A stretch of DNA of 64,000 nucleotides from Punica granatum (taxonomy: Eukaryota; Streptophyta; Magnoliopsida; Myrtales; Lythraceae). Location of the stretch: assembly GCF_007655135.1 (NCBI RefSeq), contig NC_045133.1, positions 16,775,845 to 16,839,844 on the forward strand, in the 5' to 3' direction. Positions 13,181 to 25,311 of the stretch are shown here, piece by piece. The position numbers and the translations under genes were made by a program. The stretch's first letter is position 1. The number at the start of each line of letters is the position of its first letter. Below the pieces are notes generated by a model. The model saw only the letters and a program-made list of their open reading frames with translations, was not told the origin of the DNA and searched no databases.

Positions 13181-13953
13181 CTGGCTGGTCCTCCAAATAT
13201 CAATTTACCAACAATTTGATCCTCCAACGATTTTTACCAACAATTCGAACCTCTAAAGACGAATCCGTCAGAAAAATTGGCCCCGACGTTAACGGGCCGC
13301 CCATGCCGTCACAAAAAGCTGATTTGGCGCTTGCTTGGCTAATGACCATTAAAATATCAATTTTTTTTAGTTAACGGGCCCCTCTCTTGTCGTTTTACAT
13401 CTCCCGCCCCCATAAAATGACGTCGTTCATTTCCATCCCCTCCTTCGCTCAAAACACCAGAAAAAAATGTCGTTTCTATTAGAAGCTCCTTTCACTCCAC
13501 TCTGTAAAATCGAATCCCCCCAAACTTGAAATCATAATTCTATGAAAATTTGGGGCAGAATGAGTGAAGAAACAGAGGAGAAGAAGGAGCAAACAAAGGA
13601 GAAGAAGGACGAAGAATATCGAAGAAGCTCTCCTCCCCTCACCCCACCTTTAAGCATGAGAGTCAACACTCCCATTGCTGCAAAACTCGCGGTGGGTATG
13701 ATGATGGCTCTTCGACTCATACTCTTAACACCCAGCTATAGTTGTTTAAGCATGGATAGAGATGGATCCGTCTTCTGTAATTGCATGAGGGAATGACGAG
13801 ATCTACAGAGAGCTGATGGGAGGAGAATGGGGGAATTTGATTTTGCAGAGTTGAGGGAGGAGACTGTTATGGGAACGACGTCGTTTAGTTGTTGGGGGCC
13901 GGGGGATAATGTGAACAAATGGTTGGTAAATTGATTTTCAGAAGACCAAATTG
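13181..13953. mobile_element. degraded fold-back element with ~45-bp inverted ends
   Basis: The left end (from CTGGCTGGTCCTCCAA, 13181) and the reverse complement of the right end (ending 13953) share ATCAATTTACCAAC and neighbouring words in the same order, so the 0.77-kb segment has imperfect terminal inverted repeats of about 45 bp. The interior is GC-richer, has purine-rich stretches (13560-13610) and contains ACGTCGTT words near both ends. No transposase is present and no convincing target duplication was found. A non-autonomous MULE-like or fold-back element is the best guess. Confidence 0.45.
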
Positions 13954-16900
13954 AATGTTTTCATTGGTCACAAATCTATAGAAATTTCCCATTTCCGAGA
14001 AGATCTTAATGGTACTATTTTATAATGATATAGTGAGAATAAATAACAAAGTTACAACAATTAAAAATAAGGATAAAATATTCTATAAAAAAAATTAAGA
14101 TTAAAATATACTCTCCTTTCTAAAGATTTTGTTTTACGATACCCTATCCAATTCTTAACCAAAATAGATACTATATTCCATTGATATTGTTGACTTAATA
14201 ACTCAACTTTTATTTGTTTTTCACTTTTATCCTAATTCTTTTTTCTTTTGAATTATTCTCATTTTCAACCATACACGGTTTATCCGCTTTGGTCTTATTG
14301 TTCGAATTTTCAATAGACCTACTAATGTGCAATACTTTTAAGAATAAATAACTTTTCGAAATTAAAAAAGAAAGGGGAATTCCTCGTCAACAACTAGTGA
14401 GTCTTTCAACGATCTAAAGCATGGGTGTCTGTTGGTGAAACCTCCACCCCTCAATAGTAACATATGAAACTACGATGATCGAAACGGCGAGATAATGCCT
14501 AATACTGATCAATATTTTTGTGAATAAAAGATTTTTAGAATAAAATTACAAAATAGAAGAACACCATAGGGAGCCTACTTAAAGTTGACAACTATATGAT
14601 TGCCCTTTGAACTCCTCGGTCATCTAGGGTAGGATGCGACAGGCCCTCTACCACGCCCCTAACACTCATCCTTCCTTACCTACACCCCTCATAAGTTATC
14701 GTCAACCTGTGGCTCCCGCGCCGAGTAGTGGCAGCATCATTCCTCTTCTACACCTTATTGATGTTTCCTTTTCTATTTATTAATATTTATAAATTATTTT
14801 ATTATCCATAAACTGCATGGTTGTAAGTTTATATGCTTATATTCTGCGGTAACTACTACTAACCGTCCATTGAAGTTACGGACAACTATTTTTCTGGTTT
14901 ATAACCTCGGGTGGTGGTATGGTTGCCAAGAAAGGCTCCATCATTAATACTATTTCAAAGATCTTAATTTAAGATATCGATGTTACTGGCTCTGTCTCAC
15001 GATTGCAAATGCCCCCATTATAGATAATTGAAAACCTTCATTCCGCATGGGACGGAGCCAAAACTTTCTTTCAATGGCGGCAAAATAATGAATATAGGAG
15101 GAAAATTTTGCAATGCAAGGTGAAAATTTGGGGGGGGGGGGGGGCAATGTAAGGGCAAATTTTCAAAAAACATAATTTTTAGGGCAAAATATGGTAGAGG
15201 CTTATACTTTGGGGGGTAAATTACACCCCCTCCCCCATCCCAATGTGGCCTCGTCGATGCTTAATGGTCACCAGTGAGCTCGAATGGAATAGCTATAAGA
15301 GTTTTTTTTCCTTTCTCTCAATATATATTTAATTCCTAATGTTTAAAGATTTTTTTTATTCGCAAAAAAATTTGCATATTAATAGATTTGGTGGTGATTC
15401 AAACAGAAAGACCAAATGTGGACTAACCATTTAACCTTGAGGACAAATATTGAACATAAAGATGAATTAGGAAGAAGAAAAATAAACTAAATATTAACGA
15501 CCAAAATATATATATTTTTCCACATGGCTTATGGGTTCTATTAAGAATGGATCGAAGTATTTATTTTGGTAAAGAAGGTGGGGAGAATCATTAAACAAAA
15601 TTTCAAGGGAGCGGAACGTACCATAAAAATAATTATGATAATTATTTGAATGATTAACACATTTTTTTATCCGTTACGACTTGAGTGGTGCTTTCTCACT
15701 TCATATGATGAGGTAGGATTACTAAAAAATTTCTTAGAATTTCCACTTCAATGCCTAATGCCTAAGGAGAGTGTATAAAAGAATTATTGAGAGAAAATTG
15801 AATTTATGAGTTTCAATCTAGCTGGCAAATATTTATAATTGTGAAGTGATATGATAGGGCATTTCATAATTGGGGATACTGGATTTTTTACTTGATTGAC
15901 AATTTGGGTAATACCTAGGGCATTTGACGCGGTTAATGTCCATGTCGTCTCTTGTTAAAACTCACTAATGATTTTGAACAAAAGCGTTAAACGAATTAGA
16001 CGTTTAAGACTAGTTTAGTCAAAATGAAATTTAGAGAACTCAATTGACAATTTTATAAGCTCGGTATCATTCAGAATTGTCAATTAAATGCTACAAATAT
16101 CACATGTAAATAATGAAAGATAGGTTGGACTTGTGAGCTGGGAAGTGAAGGATTCAGCCCAATGAGGGCATGGAGAGTTCAGATGTAATAAAACACACAA
16201 TTCATCAGAAGAATATCTTCATGTTGATCATGAAAATGATTTGGAAGGAAGAAAGATTGGCGAGAAGATATGGTTTGACTTGTGACCCAAGTTGTAAGTG
16301 CTTTAGTTTTACGCTGATATATTCACCTGCAAATTGAATTATGCATGAATAGTTGATACCAAGTTGAATGACAAAAACTATGCTTTCTCCCTATATTCTA
16401 TCAAATAAATCCTTCAATTATCCTCCCATCACACTGGCATGTCTGGCTAATATATGGATGCATTCAGTCTCCTTTGTGTTGCACCTCAAAGGGAAGGCCC
16501 TACCCCACCCGTCGATGGTTGTTAATACCCCCACCAGACCTCTCAATGGCTAATTTTCCAGTCGGCCATGTCGAATCCCATTCTCCTTTCTTCATTGGCT
16601 TTATAATTAGCAAGTTTCCTCCTCCCTCGTTCCGATATTTGGCAGATAATCTCGCTCTCTGTCTTTCCGATGAAGGTGTTTCCACGACTTATCCTGTTCT
16701 GGATATGCTTAGGCCGTGTCCTTACCATGGGTAAGAGGCTGAGCTCCTTCTCAAATCTAAAATCTGGGGCACTTTAGATTAGCTCAGATCTTCAAAGACT
16801 CAAGGTTGATCCGTCAAGATCAAAGCCAAATTCCCTAGATCTAGGCTAGGTTTTCTACAAAATAAATCTTTTCATTGAACATCGTCGTTAATCTTGCAAG

Positions 16901-17510
16901 ATCGGGGTCTCTAATATTTATTTGGAAGCCTTCTGGTCAGTAGGAGGTCTAAACCAAGGCTTTAGAAGGTTGAACTACAATTATACTGTGTTTATATGCC
17001 TAGATGATTATTCATCTTGTAAATTTTCCCTCGTGTTTTGGTATAAGTGGTTCCTTTTATTGTCTCAATCTTGTGATTTTTCTTGAGTAATTTTTCTTAC
17101 ACTTTCCTAGGTAATGAATGAAATCCTCGTTCAATGAGAGTATTCGTGTTTCTTTATTAACTATTATAACCTCCCCTCCCTTTAAAAAAAAAAACCCTCG
17201 TTACTACCATTAAAAGAAATAGGCGAACAACTTGTGTATGGACTTTCAATCAATTAATCAAACGCACACATTTCCTTTTATATTTAATTTCTCACATTTT
17301 TCAGCTCGGCTTTGCACCATACGGATTACCGATGATTCCTTTTTTTTATATTAGCAATGACACTCATGATTGACTCCCACGCGAAACACTTTTGATCAAA
17401 AGAGATACTTTATTTCCAACAAATTGTCCTTCTTTTTATTCGAAACTTGACCTCGAATTCTGTAAGTTAGATCACTTTCTAGTTTTTCTTTTGTGGACTA
17501 GCCAGAAAGA
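13954..17510. other. repeat-derived intergenic DNA, no gene seen
   Basis: AT-rich sequence with several element remnants: a hAT-like MITE relic (about 15047-15253), a 15-nt G run (15130-15144), and a possible small fold-back (about 15878-16110) whose ends share ATTGACAATT-type inverted words. Short frames between 16370 and 16735 match no family I know. No functional gene is supported. Confidence 0.5.
15047..15253 (+). mobile_element. diverged hAT-like MITE, same family as 25127-25311
   Basis: The left part (GGGACGGAGCCAAAACTTTC, then a GGCAAAA word) and the right part (a C-run followed by CAATGTGGCCTC) correspond in order to the ends of the well-bounded element at 25127-25311. Middle sequence is loosely related and includes a 15-nt G run at 15130-15144. 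No target duplication is detectable. It is non-coding. Confidence 0.4.
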
Positions 17511-17650
17511 GTGATGTTGGTGAGTAAAACCTTTTTATCCATCGATTGTAACTCGATGAAGAAAGGATCGAGAATAGCGGCAAGGATGAAGAGAAGACGA
17601 CAATTGTTGGCTAGGGAGTTGAGGGCCAGCACATCCTGCATCGGTTTATT
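17511..17650 (+). pseudogene. left piece of an older Copia gag, split by a younger Copia element
   Basis: The frame through here ends at the target site of the Copia element that starts at 17651. It stays in phase with the gag-like sequence resuming at 23045 (SGDNYLILSRAMMIAL), and the site TTATT/TTATC marks the interruption. The left piece itself is too short and basic to be assigned to gag on its own; assignment rests on the in-phase junction. Confidence 0.45.
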
Positions 17651-18332
17651 TGTTGGGCTTCCCTCCAATTTGGAGGAAGTTGGGCTCAAATTGTATTGGG
17701 CTTTAATAAGCCCAATAACCCATTTTTATTAGGGTTACTGGCAGAATATATATAAGTAGCAGATCAGCAGCAGATTAGGGGGGTTGGTGAGCCGCAGCAG
17801 CAGAGCAGCAGCTGCAGAAAATCAGCACAGAATAACAGAGGGAGCAGAGCAGAATTCGGACAAAACAGGGGCAGCGCGCAGCTGGAGATCAAACCTCGAT
17901 CGGGACATCAAACGAACTCCGATTGGGACGAAATTTTGACAGCAGCTTCACAACACGTGGGGCTAACTTCTGAACGGTCAGAATTTCTATTCGAGCTCTG
18001 TAGGTGCTGTTTCAGCTGATTTTGTGAACCACCCGGTGTGGGTGACGAATTTAGTATTTGGGTGATCCAAGAGAGTGTTTCTCTTGAGTTTGGTGATCCA
18101 AGGGTTTACCCTTGATGAAAGACATTGTATAATCTTCATAGTGGATGTTGATTCGGAGTTGGTCCCGTGGTTTTTCCCCCACATTGGGGTTTTCCACGTA
18201 AAATTCTTGGTGTGTTTTTACTTTACTACTGCTTGTTGGTTGATTTGATTAGTTCCTATCTCGATTACACTAGAAGGGGAGGAAGATTAATCGCTGCGTT
18301 ATTGTTTGGTTGAGTACATCCCCTCCCCCAAA
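17651..18332 (+). repeat. 5' LTR of the Copia element
   Basis: About 680 bp, nearly identical to 22368-23044. It starts TGTTGG. Its 3' edge reads CCCCCAAAAG where the partner LTR has CCCCCCAACA, so two or three terminal bases seem lost. A TATATATAAG-like element at about 17747-17756 is a candidate promoter. It is followed directly by the primer binding site. Confidence 0.9.
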
Positions 18333-18334
18333 AG

Positions 18335-18346
18335 TGGTATCAGAGC
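18335..18346 (+). promoter_or_regulatory. primer binding site for initiator-Met tRNA
   Basis: TGGTATCAGAGC lies just inside the 5' LTR. It is the standard plant Copia primer site, complementary to the 3' end of initiator methionine tRNA, where minus-strand DNA synthesis starts. Confidence 0.9.
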
Positions 18347-18386
18347 TTCGGGTTAGAGAAGTTTGAGTTTTTTCGGTGTTTTCGAG

Positions 18387-19190
18387 ATGGAGGAGTCTAC
18401 AGGATCTATGTTCAAGTTGAATGCAACCAACTACTCTATATGGAAGTCTCGGATGGAGGATCTTCTATTTTGCAGGGATTTGTACGATCCTATTGAAGGG
18501 GATTCCGCGAAACCCAAATAAGGATGACAAGGCTTGGGAACGCACAAATCGGAAGACTATTGGTTTGATTCGGCAGTGGATAGACAATAGTATTTATCAT
18601 CATGTTGCTCAGGAGACAAATGCAAAAGCTTTGTGGGATAAATTGACAAATCTCTATGCGAGGAAGACACCGCAAAATAAAGCATTCCTCGTGAAGAAGC
18701 TGGTTCATCTTCGTTTTCAGGATGGAGGTGATATGGCTGCGCACATGAGTAATTTCCAGGATATTATTAACCAGTTGACGAACCTGGAGATAATATACAT
18801 TACCCGATGAGTTGCAGGCTTGTCTACTTTTAGGGACTCTACCGATAATTGGGACACACTTGTGGTTGCATTAAGCAATTCTGCGCCAAACGGAAGCTAT
18901 CGTTGGCCACGGTGACAGACAGTTTATTTAATGAGGAGACTAGAAGGAAAGGCTCGGGGATTTCCATTCAGTCTGAAGCTTTGGTTACTGAACAACGGGG
19001 GAGAAGTCAAAGCAGAAATTTCTCTTCCAAGCATAGTAACTCACGTGGCAAATCGAGGGGCAGATCAAAGTCGAAGACGAGGAAAGTGGTCACTTGCTAT
19101 CACTGTGGAAAGGAGGGACACTACAAAAGGGAGTGTAGAGCTCTGAAGAAAATCAGAATGGCAACGGTGAGAGCAAGAAGGAAGAAGGTA
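18387..19190 (+). pseudogene. Copia gag, frameshifted
   Basis: Begins MEESTGSMFKLNATNYSIWK, a typical Copia gag start (the capsid-like UBN2 region), and meets a stop near 18520. The sequence continues in another frame (WDKLTNLYARKTPQNKAFLV and HLRFQDGG), then shifts again near 18800. A zinc knuckle CYHCGKEGHYKREC (CX2CX4HX4C) lies at about 19098-19140. Gag would form the particle that packages the element RNA. At least two frame changes make this copy non-functional as written. Confidence 0.85.
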
Positions 19191-19198
19191 CTACAGCA

Positions 19199-22100
19199 GT
19201 GGCATCTGATGGAGAGACCTACATCATTTGTGATGAAGCCTATGTGAATTTCACATGTCAGGACTCTACCTGGGTTGCAGATACAGGTGCCTCGTTTCAT
19301 GTCACTCCTCATCGGGATTTCTTCTCATCTTACACTACCGGAGACTATGGTTATGTGAGAATGGGGAATGGACAGTCATGCAAGATTGTCGGTATTGGTG
19401 ATGTCTGTCTAGAGACCGAGCTTGGCTGCAAGTTGTTTTTGAAGAAGGTGAGGCATGTTCCAGAAATTCGCCTTAACCTAATCTCGACGGGTCAACTTGA
19501 TGATGAAGGCTACAGTAATGAATTCAGCAATGGGAGATGGAAGCTCTCCAAGGGTTCGTTGATTGTGGCACGGGGTCAGAAGACCGACACTCTCTACAGG
19601 CTGCGTGCCAAACACAATTCCGGTCAGGTTAATGTTGCTGAGGATTATCCTATCGAGCTATGGCATAGGAGACTTGGGCATATCAGCGAGAAAGGTATTC
19701 AAATTCTTGCTAGAAAGCAGTCTTTGCCCGTTAAAGGTATGCACTTGAGCACTTGTGATCACTGTTTAGCTGGTAAGCAGAGGAGAGTTTCTTTTGTTAG
19801 AAGTCGTCCCTCTAGATGCCATCATATACTTGATCTTGTGCATACAGATGTTTGTTTTATGTCGGATAGATCTCTTGGTGGTGCTCTCTATTTTGTGACA
19901 TTTATAGATGATCACACCAGAAAGTTTGGGCTTACCCTATGAGAACTAAAGATCAGGTGACTGAGATTTTCAAGAACTTCCATGTAGCAGTGGAAAGAGA
20001 AACAGGCATGAAGCTGAAATGTGTCAGAGCTGATAATGGTGGTGAGTATAGAGGTCCTTTCGAGAACTATTGCAGGACTCACGGTATCAAACTTGAGAAG
20101 ACGGTACCGAAGACACCACACACAGAACGGGCTTGCAGAGAGAATGAACCGCACAATTGTTGAGAGAGTTCGTTGTATGCTTTCTCAAGCGAAACTGTCT
20201 AAGCCTTTCTGGGGCGAGGCAATGAGGTCAGCGGTTGATCTTATTAATCTTACATCACACCGTCAGTTGCACTTGATGGAGATGTACCCCAGCAGGTGTG
20301 GACCGGCAAGAAAGTATCATACAATCATCTCAGAGTATTCGGGTGCAGGGCATCTGTTCACATTCCTCGAGATGAAAGATCAAAACTTGATGCCAAGGCA
20401 AAACAGTGCATCTTCTTGGGTTATGCACATGAAGAGTTCGGGTACAGGCTTTGGGACCCTGATAGCAAGAAGATCATCAGGAGCAGGGATTTGTCTTCTT
20501 TGAGGACCAGACAATCGAGGATTTGCAAAAGTTAGAGAAGGCCAGTGTAGGCAATCCTCACGAGATCTCTATTCCTGTACCGGTTGATGTAGAGCATCCA
20601 ATGGAAGAGGTACCTGGTGAGTATGAAAAACCACGACTGGGGGTGAGATTCCTCAGGTAGATGATGATGTGACTACGGATGATACAGGCTCGCAGTTACA
20701 GTTAGAGCCTACAGATCTACCTAGACAATCTGATAGAATAAGACGATCATCTACAAGATATCCGCCTCATGATATGTGCTACTGACTGACGGGGGAGAAC
20801 CTGAGTGCTATGATGAAGCTGTGGCACATGAGTACAAGGAGCACTGGTTGAAGGCGATGAATGAGGAGATGAACTCCTTGTCTGAAAATCACACGTATGA
20901 CCTAGTGAAACTACCGCAAGATAAGAGAGCATTGAAGAACAATGGGTCTACAGGTTGAAGACAGAGAACTCGCGACCTCGATACAAAGCTCGACTGGTAG
21001 TGAAAGGTTTCAACCAGAAGAAAGGAGTTGACTTCGAGGAGATCTTCTCGCCTGTTGTCAAGATGTCATCGATCCGTTGTTCTCGCACTGGCAGCTAGTC
21101 TGAACTTGGAGATCGAGCAGCTCGATGTAAAAACAGCTTTCCTACATGGTGACTTGGAGGAAGAAATATATATGGAGCAGCCTGAAGGATTCCGAGTTAA
21201 AGGTAAGGAGCATTTGGTGTGCAGGCTGAGAAGAGCTTGTATGGGCTTAAGCAAGCACCTCGGCAGTGGTATAAAAAGTTTGACTCTTTCATGTTGAGCC
21301 ATGGCTACACACGGACAACTTCAGATCATTGTGTGTTCGTGAAACAATTCTCGAATGGTGATTTATTTATCATTTTACTGTTATATGTGGATGATATGCT
21401 ACTTGTTGGTCATGATATGAGCAAGATTATAGAGTTGAAGAAGGAGCTCAACAAGTCCTTTGCCATGAAGGATTTGGGACCGGCAAAGCAGATCCTTGGG
21501 ATGCATATTTCTCGTGACAGATCATGTGGAAAACTTTGGCTTTCTCAAGAGAAGTACATCGAGAAGATTTTGGATCGGTTCAACATGGGTAATGCTAAAC
21601 CAGTTTCATCACCACTTGCTTCTCATTTCAAACTTAGCTCGAAGCAATGTCCTACAAGTGAGAAGGAGAAAGAAGAAATGAAGAAAGTTCCTTACTCATC
21701 AGCTGTAGGAAGTTTAATGTATGCCATGGTCTGTACAGGCCAGATATTGCTCATTCTGTTGGTGTGGTAAGTCGTTTTCTCTCCAATCCGGGAAAGAGCA
21801 TTGGAATGCGGTTAAATGGATCCTGAGGTATCTCAGAGGAACATCCAAGGTGTGTTTACACTTTGGCACTGGTAAGCCGGAGTTAGTGGGCTATACGGAT
21901 GCGGATATGGCAGGAGATATTGATTCCCGGAAATCCACTTCGGGATACTTGATGACTTTTGCAGGGGGAGCTATCTCATGGCAATCAAGGCTTCAAAAGT
22001 GCATCGCTTTGTCTACAACGGAAGCCGAATACATTGCGGTGACCGAAGGTTGCAAGGAGATGTTGTGGTTGCAAAAGTTTTTGCAGGAGTTGAGCTTGAA

Positions 22101-22352
22101 GCAAGAAGGTATGTTCTACACTGTGATAGTCAAAGCGCCATTCATCTTTGCAAGAATCCCACTTTCCATTCGAGGTCGAAGCATATCGATATCAAGTTTC
22201 ATTGGATTAGAGATGTGTTGGAGTCCAAGCTGGTGAAGCTAGACAAAGTGCACACTGATGAGAATGGAGCTGATATGATGACAAAACCTCTCGCTAGGGA
22301 GAAACTTCATGTTTGCCGAAGTATAGCCGGTATGCTTGAAGCCTCCAAATAG
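19199..22352 (+). pseudogene. Copia pol: protease, integrase, reverse transcriptase, RNase H, frameshifted
   Basis: In order: protease with the DTGAS active-site motif (about 19279); the gag-pre-integrase HRRLGHIS and an HX3-4H...CDHC zinc region; integrase with HTD (about 19840), IDDHTRK and the ADNGGEY segment (about 20025); reverse transcriptase with LDVKTAFLHGDLEEEIYM (about 21121), SLYGLKQAPRQWY (about 21225) and the catalytic YVDD (about 21384); RNase H with GYTDADMAGD, STSGY and TTEAEY (about 21890-22030). The frame ends at a stop just before the polypurine tract. Frame changes occur near 19930, 20130, 20280, 20520, 20640-20760, 20945, 21075, 21220, 21745 and 22115. Confidence 0.9.
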
Positions 22353-22354
22353 TC

Positions 22355-22364
22355 GGGAGGGGGA
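22355..22364 (+). promoter_or_regulatory. polypurine tract of the Copia element
   Basis: GGGAGGGGGA lies between the end of pol and the 3' LTR, three bases from it, where plus-strand DNA synthesis is primed in LTR retrotransposons. Confidence 0.8.
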
Positions 22365-22367
22365 GTT

Positions 22368-23044
22368 TGTTGGCTTCCCTCCAATTTGGAGGAAGTTGGG
22401 CTCAAATTGTATTGGGCTTTTATAAGCCCAATAACCCATTTTATTAGGGTTCTGGCAGAATATATATGTAGCAATCAGCAGCAGATTGGGGGGTTGGTGA
22501 CCGCAGCAGCAGAGCAGCAGTGCAGAAAATCAGCACAGAATACACAGAGGGAGCAGAGCAGAATTCGGACCAAACAGGGGCAGGCGCGCAGCTGGAGATC
22601 AAACCTCGATCGGGACATCAAACGAACTCCGATTGGGACGAAATTTTGACAGCAGCTTCACAACACGTGGGGCTAACTTCTGAACGGTCAGAATTTCTAT
22701 TCGAGCTCTGTAGGTGCTGTTTCAGCTGATTTTGTGAACCACCCGGTGTGGGTGACGAATTTAGTATTTGGGTGATCCAAGAGATGTTTCTCTTGAGTTG
22801 GTGATCCAAGGGTTTACCCTTGATGAAAGACATTGTAATAATCTTCATAGTGGATTGTTGATTCGATTCGGAGTTGGTCCCGTGGTTTTTCCCCCACATT
22901 GGGGTTTTCCACGTAAAATTCTTGGTGTTGTTTTACTTTACTGCTTGTTGGTTTTTGATTAGTTCCTATCTCGATTACACTAGAAGGGGAGGAAGATTAA
23001 TCGCTGCGTTATTGTTTGGTTGAGTACATCCCCTCCCCCCAACA
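22368..23044 (+). repeat. 3' LTR of the Copia element
   Basis: 677 bp, TGTTGG to CCAACA, matching 17651-18332 along its full length. Differences from the 5' LTR are mainly one-base gaps. The flank TTATC after it pairs with TTATT before the 5' LTR. Confidence 0.9.
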
Positions 23045-24249
23045 TTATCGTGTTTGCTGAGTGGAGATAACTATCTCATCTTGTCCCGGGCAATGATGAT
23101 AGCACTAAAGGCTACAAACAAGCTTGATTTCGTGGATGGAACCATTCCATGACCAGTAGCGGGAGATCCCAACTTTGATCACTGGGAGATGTATAATTCA
23201 GCATTGTTCTTGTGGATTTTCAATACTTTGGAAAAGGCTCTGCAGTCAGGAGTGGTGTACGCCGACAATGCGAAAATTTTGTGGGATGACTTGTGAGAGA
23301 GATATTCGCAGGGAAATGAAAGTACGGCTTATCAGCTCAAAGTCGACATTTGCCTCTTGAGGCAGGAAGGTTTGGGTATTGCTATTTATTATTTAAGGCT
23401 TAAGGCATTATGGGATGAACTTGACAACTATTTGCAGATTCCCGAGTGTAATTGTGCTGCAGCTGGGAGATATACCGCGCAAGGGAGAGAAGAAAGGCCC
23501 ATTAGTTCTTGATTGGGCTAGGTCCCAAGTGTAGCACGATGAGGTCCAAATCCTGAGCGCAGACCCACCTTATACCCTCAAAAGAACTCTACCAATTATA
23601 TTGCACACACAAGGAGAGCCAAAAACAAGTGGCTCGTTCTCATGAAACCGAACCTGAGGTGGGGGTTTTTTTGGCAAATTGGGGACGGGAACGAAGCAGG
23701 AAGGAGGTGCATCGAGCAGCAGCAGCGGTAAGGCTTGTTACTACTGTGGCCGAGTCAACCATATTAAGATTCAATGTTGGCAGTTGCATGGGAATCCATC
23801 GAGCCAGGATGCTGGCCAGTGGAGAGACAAAAGGAAGAAGCTGATGGGAGGGAAGAGCAGCGGCATAGGGGCAGTGACACCAGCAGCCCCGAAGCCATCT
23901 CCAGCCAATCGGCAAAAGGGTCCTGGTGGCTACAAGGCACACGCAGCCCAAGTGACGCAATCAGTCGGTAAGATTGGAGCATTTATCGGAGTCATAGTTC
24001 TAAGGCTCCTTGGTATCTTTGGATCTAATGACGATAGCCCCTACCCCAACACTGGTAACCCACCTTGTTTTGATTAACAGTGTGATTGAATGGACTGTTG
24101 ACAATGGGGCCTCTCGACATATGACAGGGAGGGCAAATATTCTTACTGATTTATCACTTCTGGCAAAGAGGTTGCCAGTGGATATTCCTAATGGAGACTT
24201 GGTTCTTAGGGTCATACACAAACAATCCGAGTTAAGCATGAAGTTATAG
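23045..24249 (+). pseudogene. older Copia relic: gag, zinc knuckle, start of protease
   Basis: Gag-type sequence resumes after the younger element (SGDNYLILSRAMMIAL, KATNKLDFVDG, ALWDELDNYLQIPEC), with internal stops. A zinc knuckle CYYCGRVNHIKIQC lies at about 23731-23772, and a protease-start region with WTVDNGASRHMTG (about 24090) and IPNGD follows. In the active-site motif the usual D(S/T)GAS reads DNGAS. The relic stops near 24250; no integrase, reverse transcriptase or LTR follows. It belongs to a different Copia lineage from the element inserted in it. Confidence 0.75.
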
Positions 24250-25118
24250 TCCATTATTATAACTAGAGAAGTAAGTATGTACGTATAATGAATGGAGTAA
24301 TTTTTTTTTTATGTAAACTAATTAATTTGTTTACTAAATTTTAATTCAGTAAAATATATGAATATTAAGAATAATTTTCATAATATACATTAATTATCAT
24401 TATTTAATGAAACAAATTTGTTGTCATCGCAAAGTAAACATAATCCCTAATTGTTTAATAATTTCCAATAATTGTATACAATTTTTTCCTACTGACTAAA
24501 TATTTTATTTAATCTATGGCATTATATACATAATTAAATTTCACATTATTCTTAAATTAATTAATTGGTTAATATATTCCGATAATTTTAAATGAAAACT
24601 TTATTAATCAAATAGTATTTATTTGGGAAATATTACATTAATCTACAATAGTTATTTCAAAAACTACAATTAATTTTTAAAATTCATTAATCAGCATTAT
24701 TACATCACAATTGCATATCATATCATTAAAATTAATATATATTCAAAATTATTTTTAATACATATTTAAAAATGTTAATCCAAAATTTAAATAAATACAT
24801 CTAAAAAATAAATTAATGAAAATAAATTAAGAAAAACCCATCATATACCTATATATATATATATACACACACCGAGATATTAAAGTCACGGGAGCTATAG
24901 CTAGCTAATGGGACGGTGCTAGCTTAGATCTCGTTTCTTGGACGGAGCTGCTGTCATTGAAAAAAAAACTTATTTGGTACTTTCTATGTTTTTTTTTAAT
25001 CTCTGTTAATTTTATTATCTTTTCTCATTAGAAGGTGTATCTTTATTCTGAATCGAATCTTTGTCCTTATTCTGCAGCTAACCATGTATGATCCGATCTA
25101 AAATGTATTTTTATGGTC
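24250..25118. other. AT-rich intergenic DNA
   Basis: Extremely AT-rich, with a (TA)n/(CA)n microsatellite near 24852-24873. No gene or bounded element is seen. Confidence 0.55.
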
Positions 25119-25126
25119 GTTGCAAG

Positions 25127-25311
25127 CAGGGGCGGAGCCACGATTTTCATTGAGGGGGGCAAAAATATTACTTAAATAAATATTTCTTTTTCAGGAGGGT
25201 AAAATACTAATTTTATATTTTAAAAAAACATATATTTTTTGGGTAAAATTTAAAAAAATTCAAAGTTCAGGGGGCAATTGCCCCCCTAGCTATACATTAG
25301 CTCCGCTCCCG
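25127..25311 (+). mobile_element. 185-bp hAT-like MITE with perfect 8-bp target duplication
   Basis: Starts CAGGGGCGGAGCCA and ends TAGCTCCGCTCCCG, imperfect inverted ends (11 of 14). GTTGCAAG flanks it exactly on both sides (25119-25126 and 25312-25319). CAGGG termini and an 8-bp duplication are hallmarks of hAT elements. It is too short to code, so it must have been moved in trans. Relatives lie at about 15047-15253 and 62950-63498. Confidence 0.85.

Larger units (their letters stand above)
17651..23044 (+). mobile_element. Copia (Tork/TNT1-like) LTR retrotransposon, frameshifted
   Basis: A 5.4-kb element with two LTRs, primer site, gag, protease, integrase, reverse transcriptase and RNase H in the Copia order, and a polypurine tract. 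Its ends are TGTTGG and CCAACA, an inverted pair usual for Copia. The flanks read TTATT (17646-17650) and TTATC (23045-23049), a 5-bp target duplication with one mismatch. The coding region is broken by roughly ten or more frame changes, so this copy is not autonomous as written. It interrupts an older Copia gag. LTR divergence is mostly single-base indels, so part of the damage may be assembly error. Confidence 0.93.
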
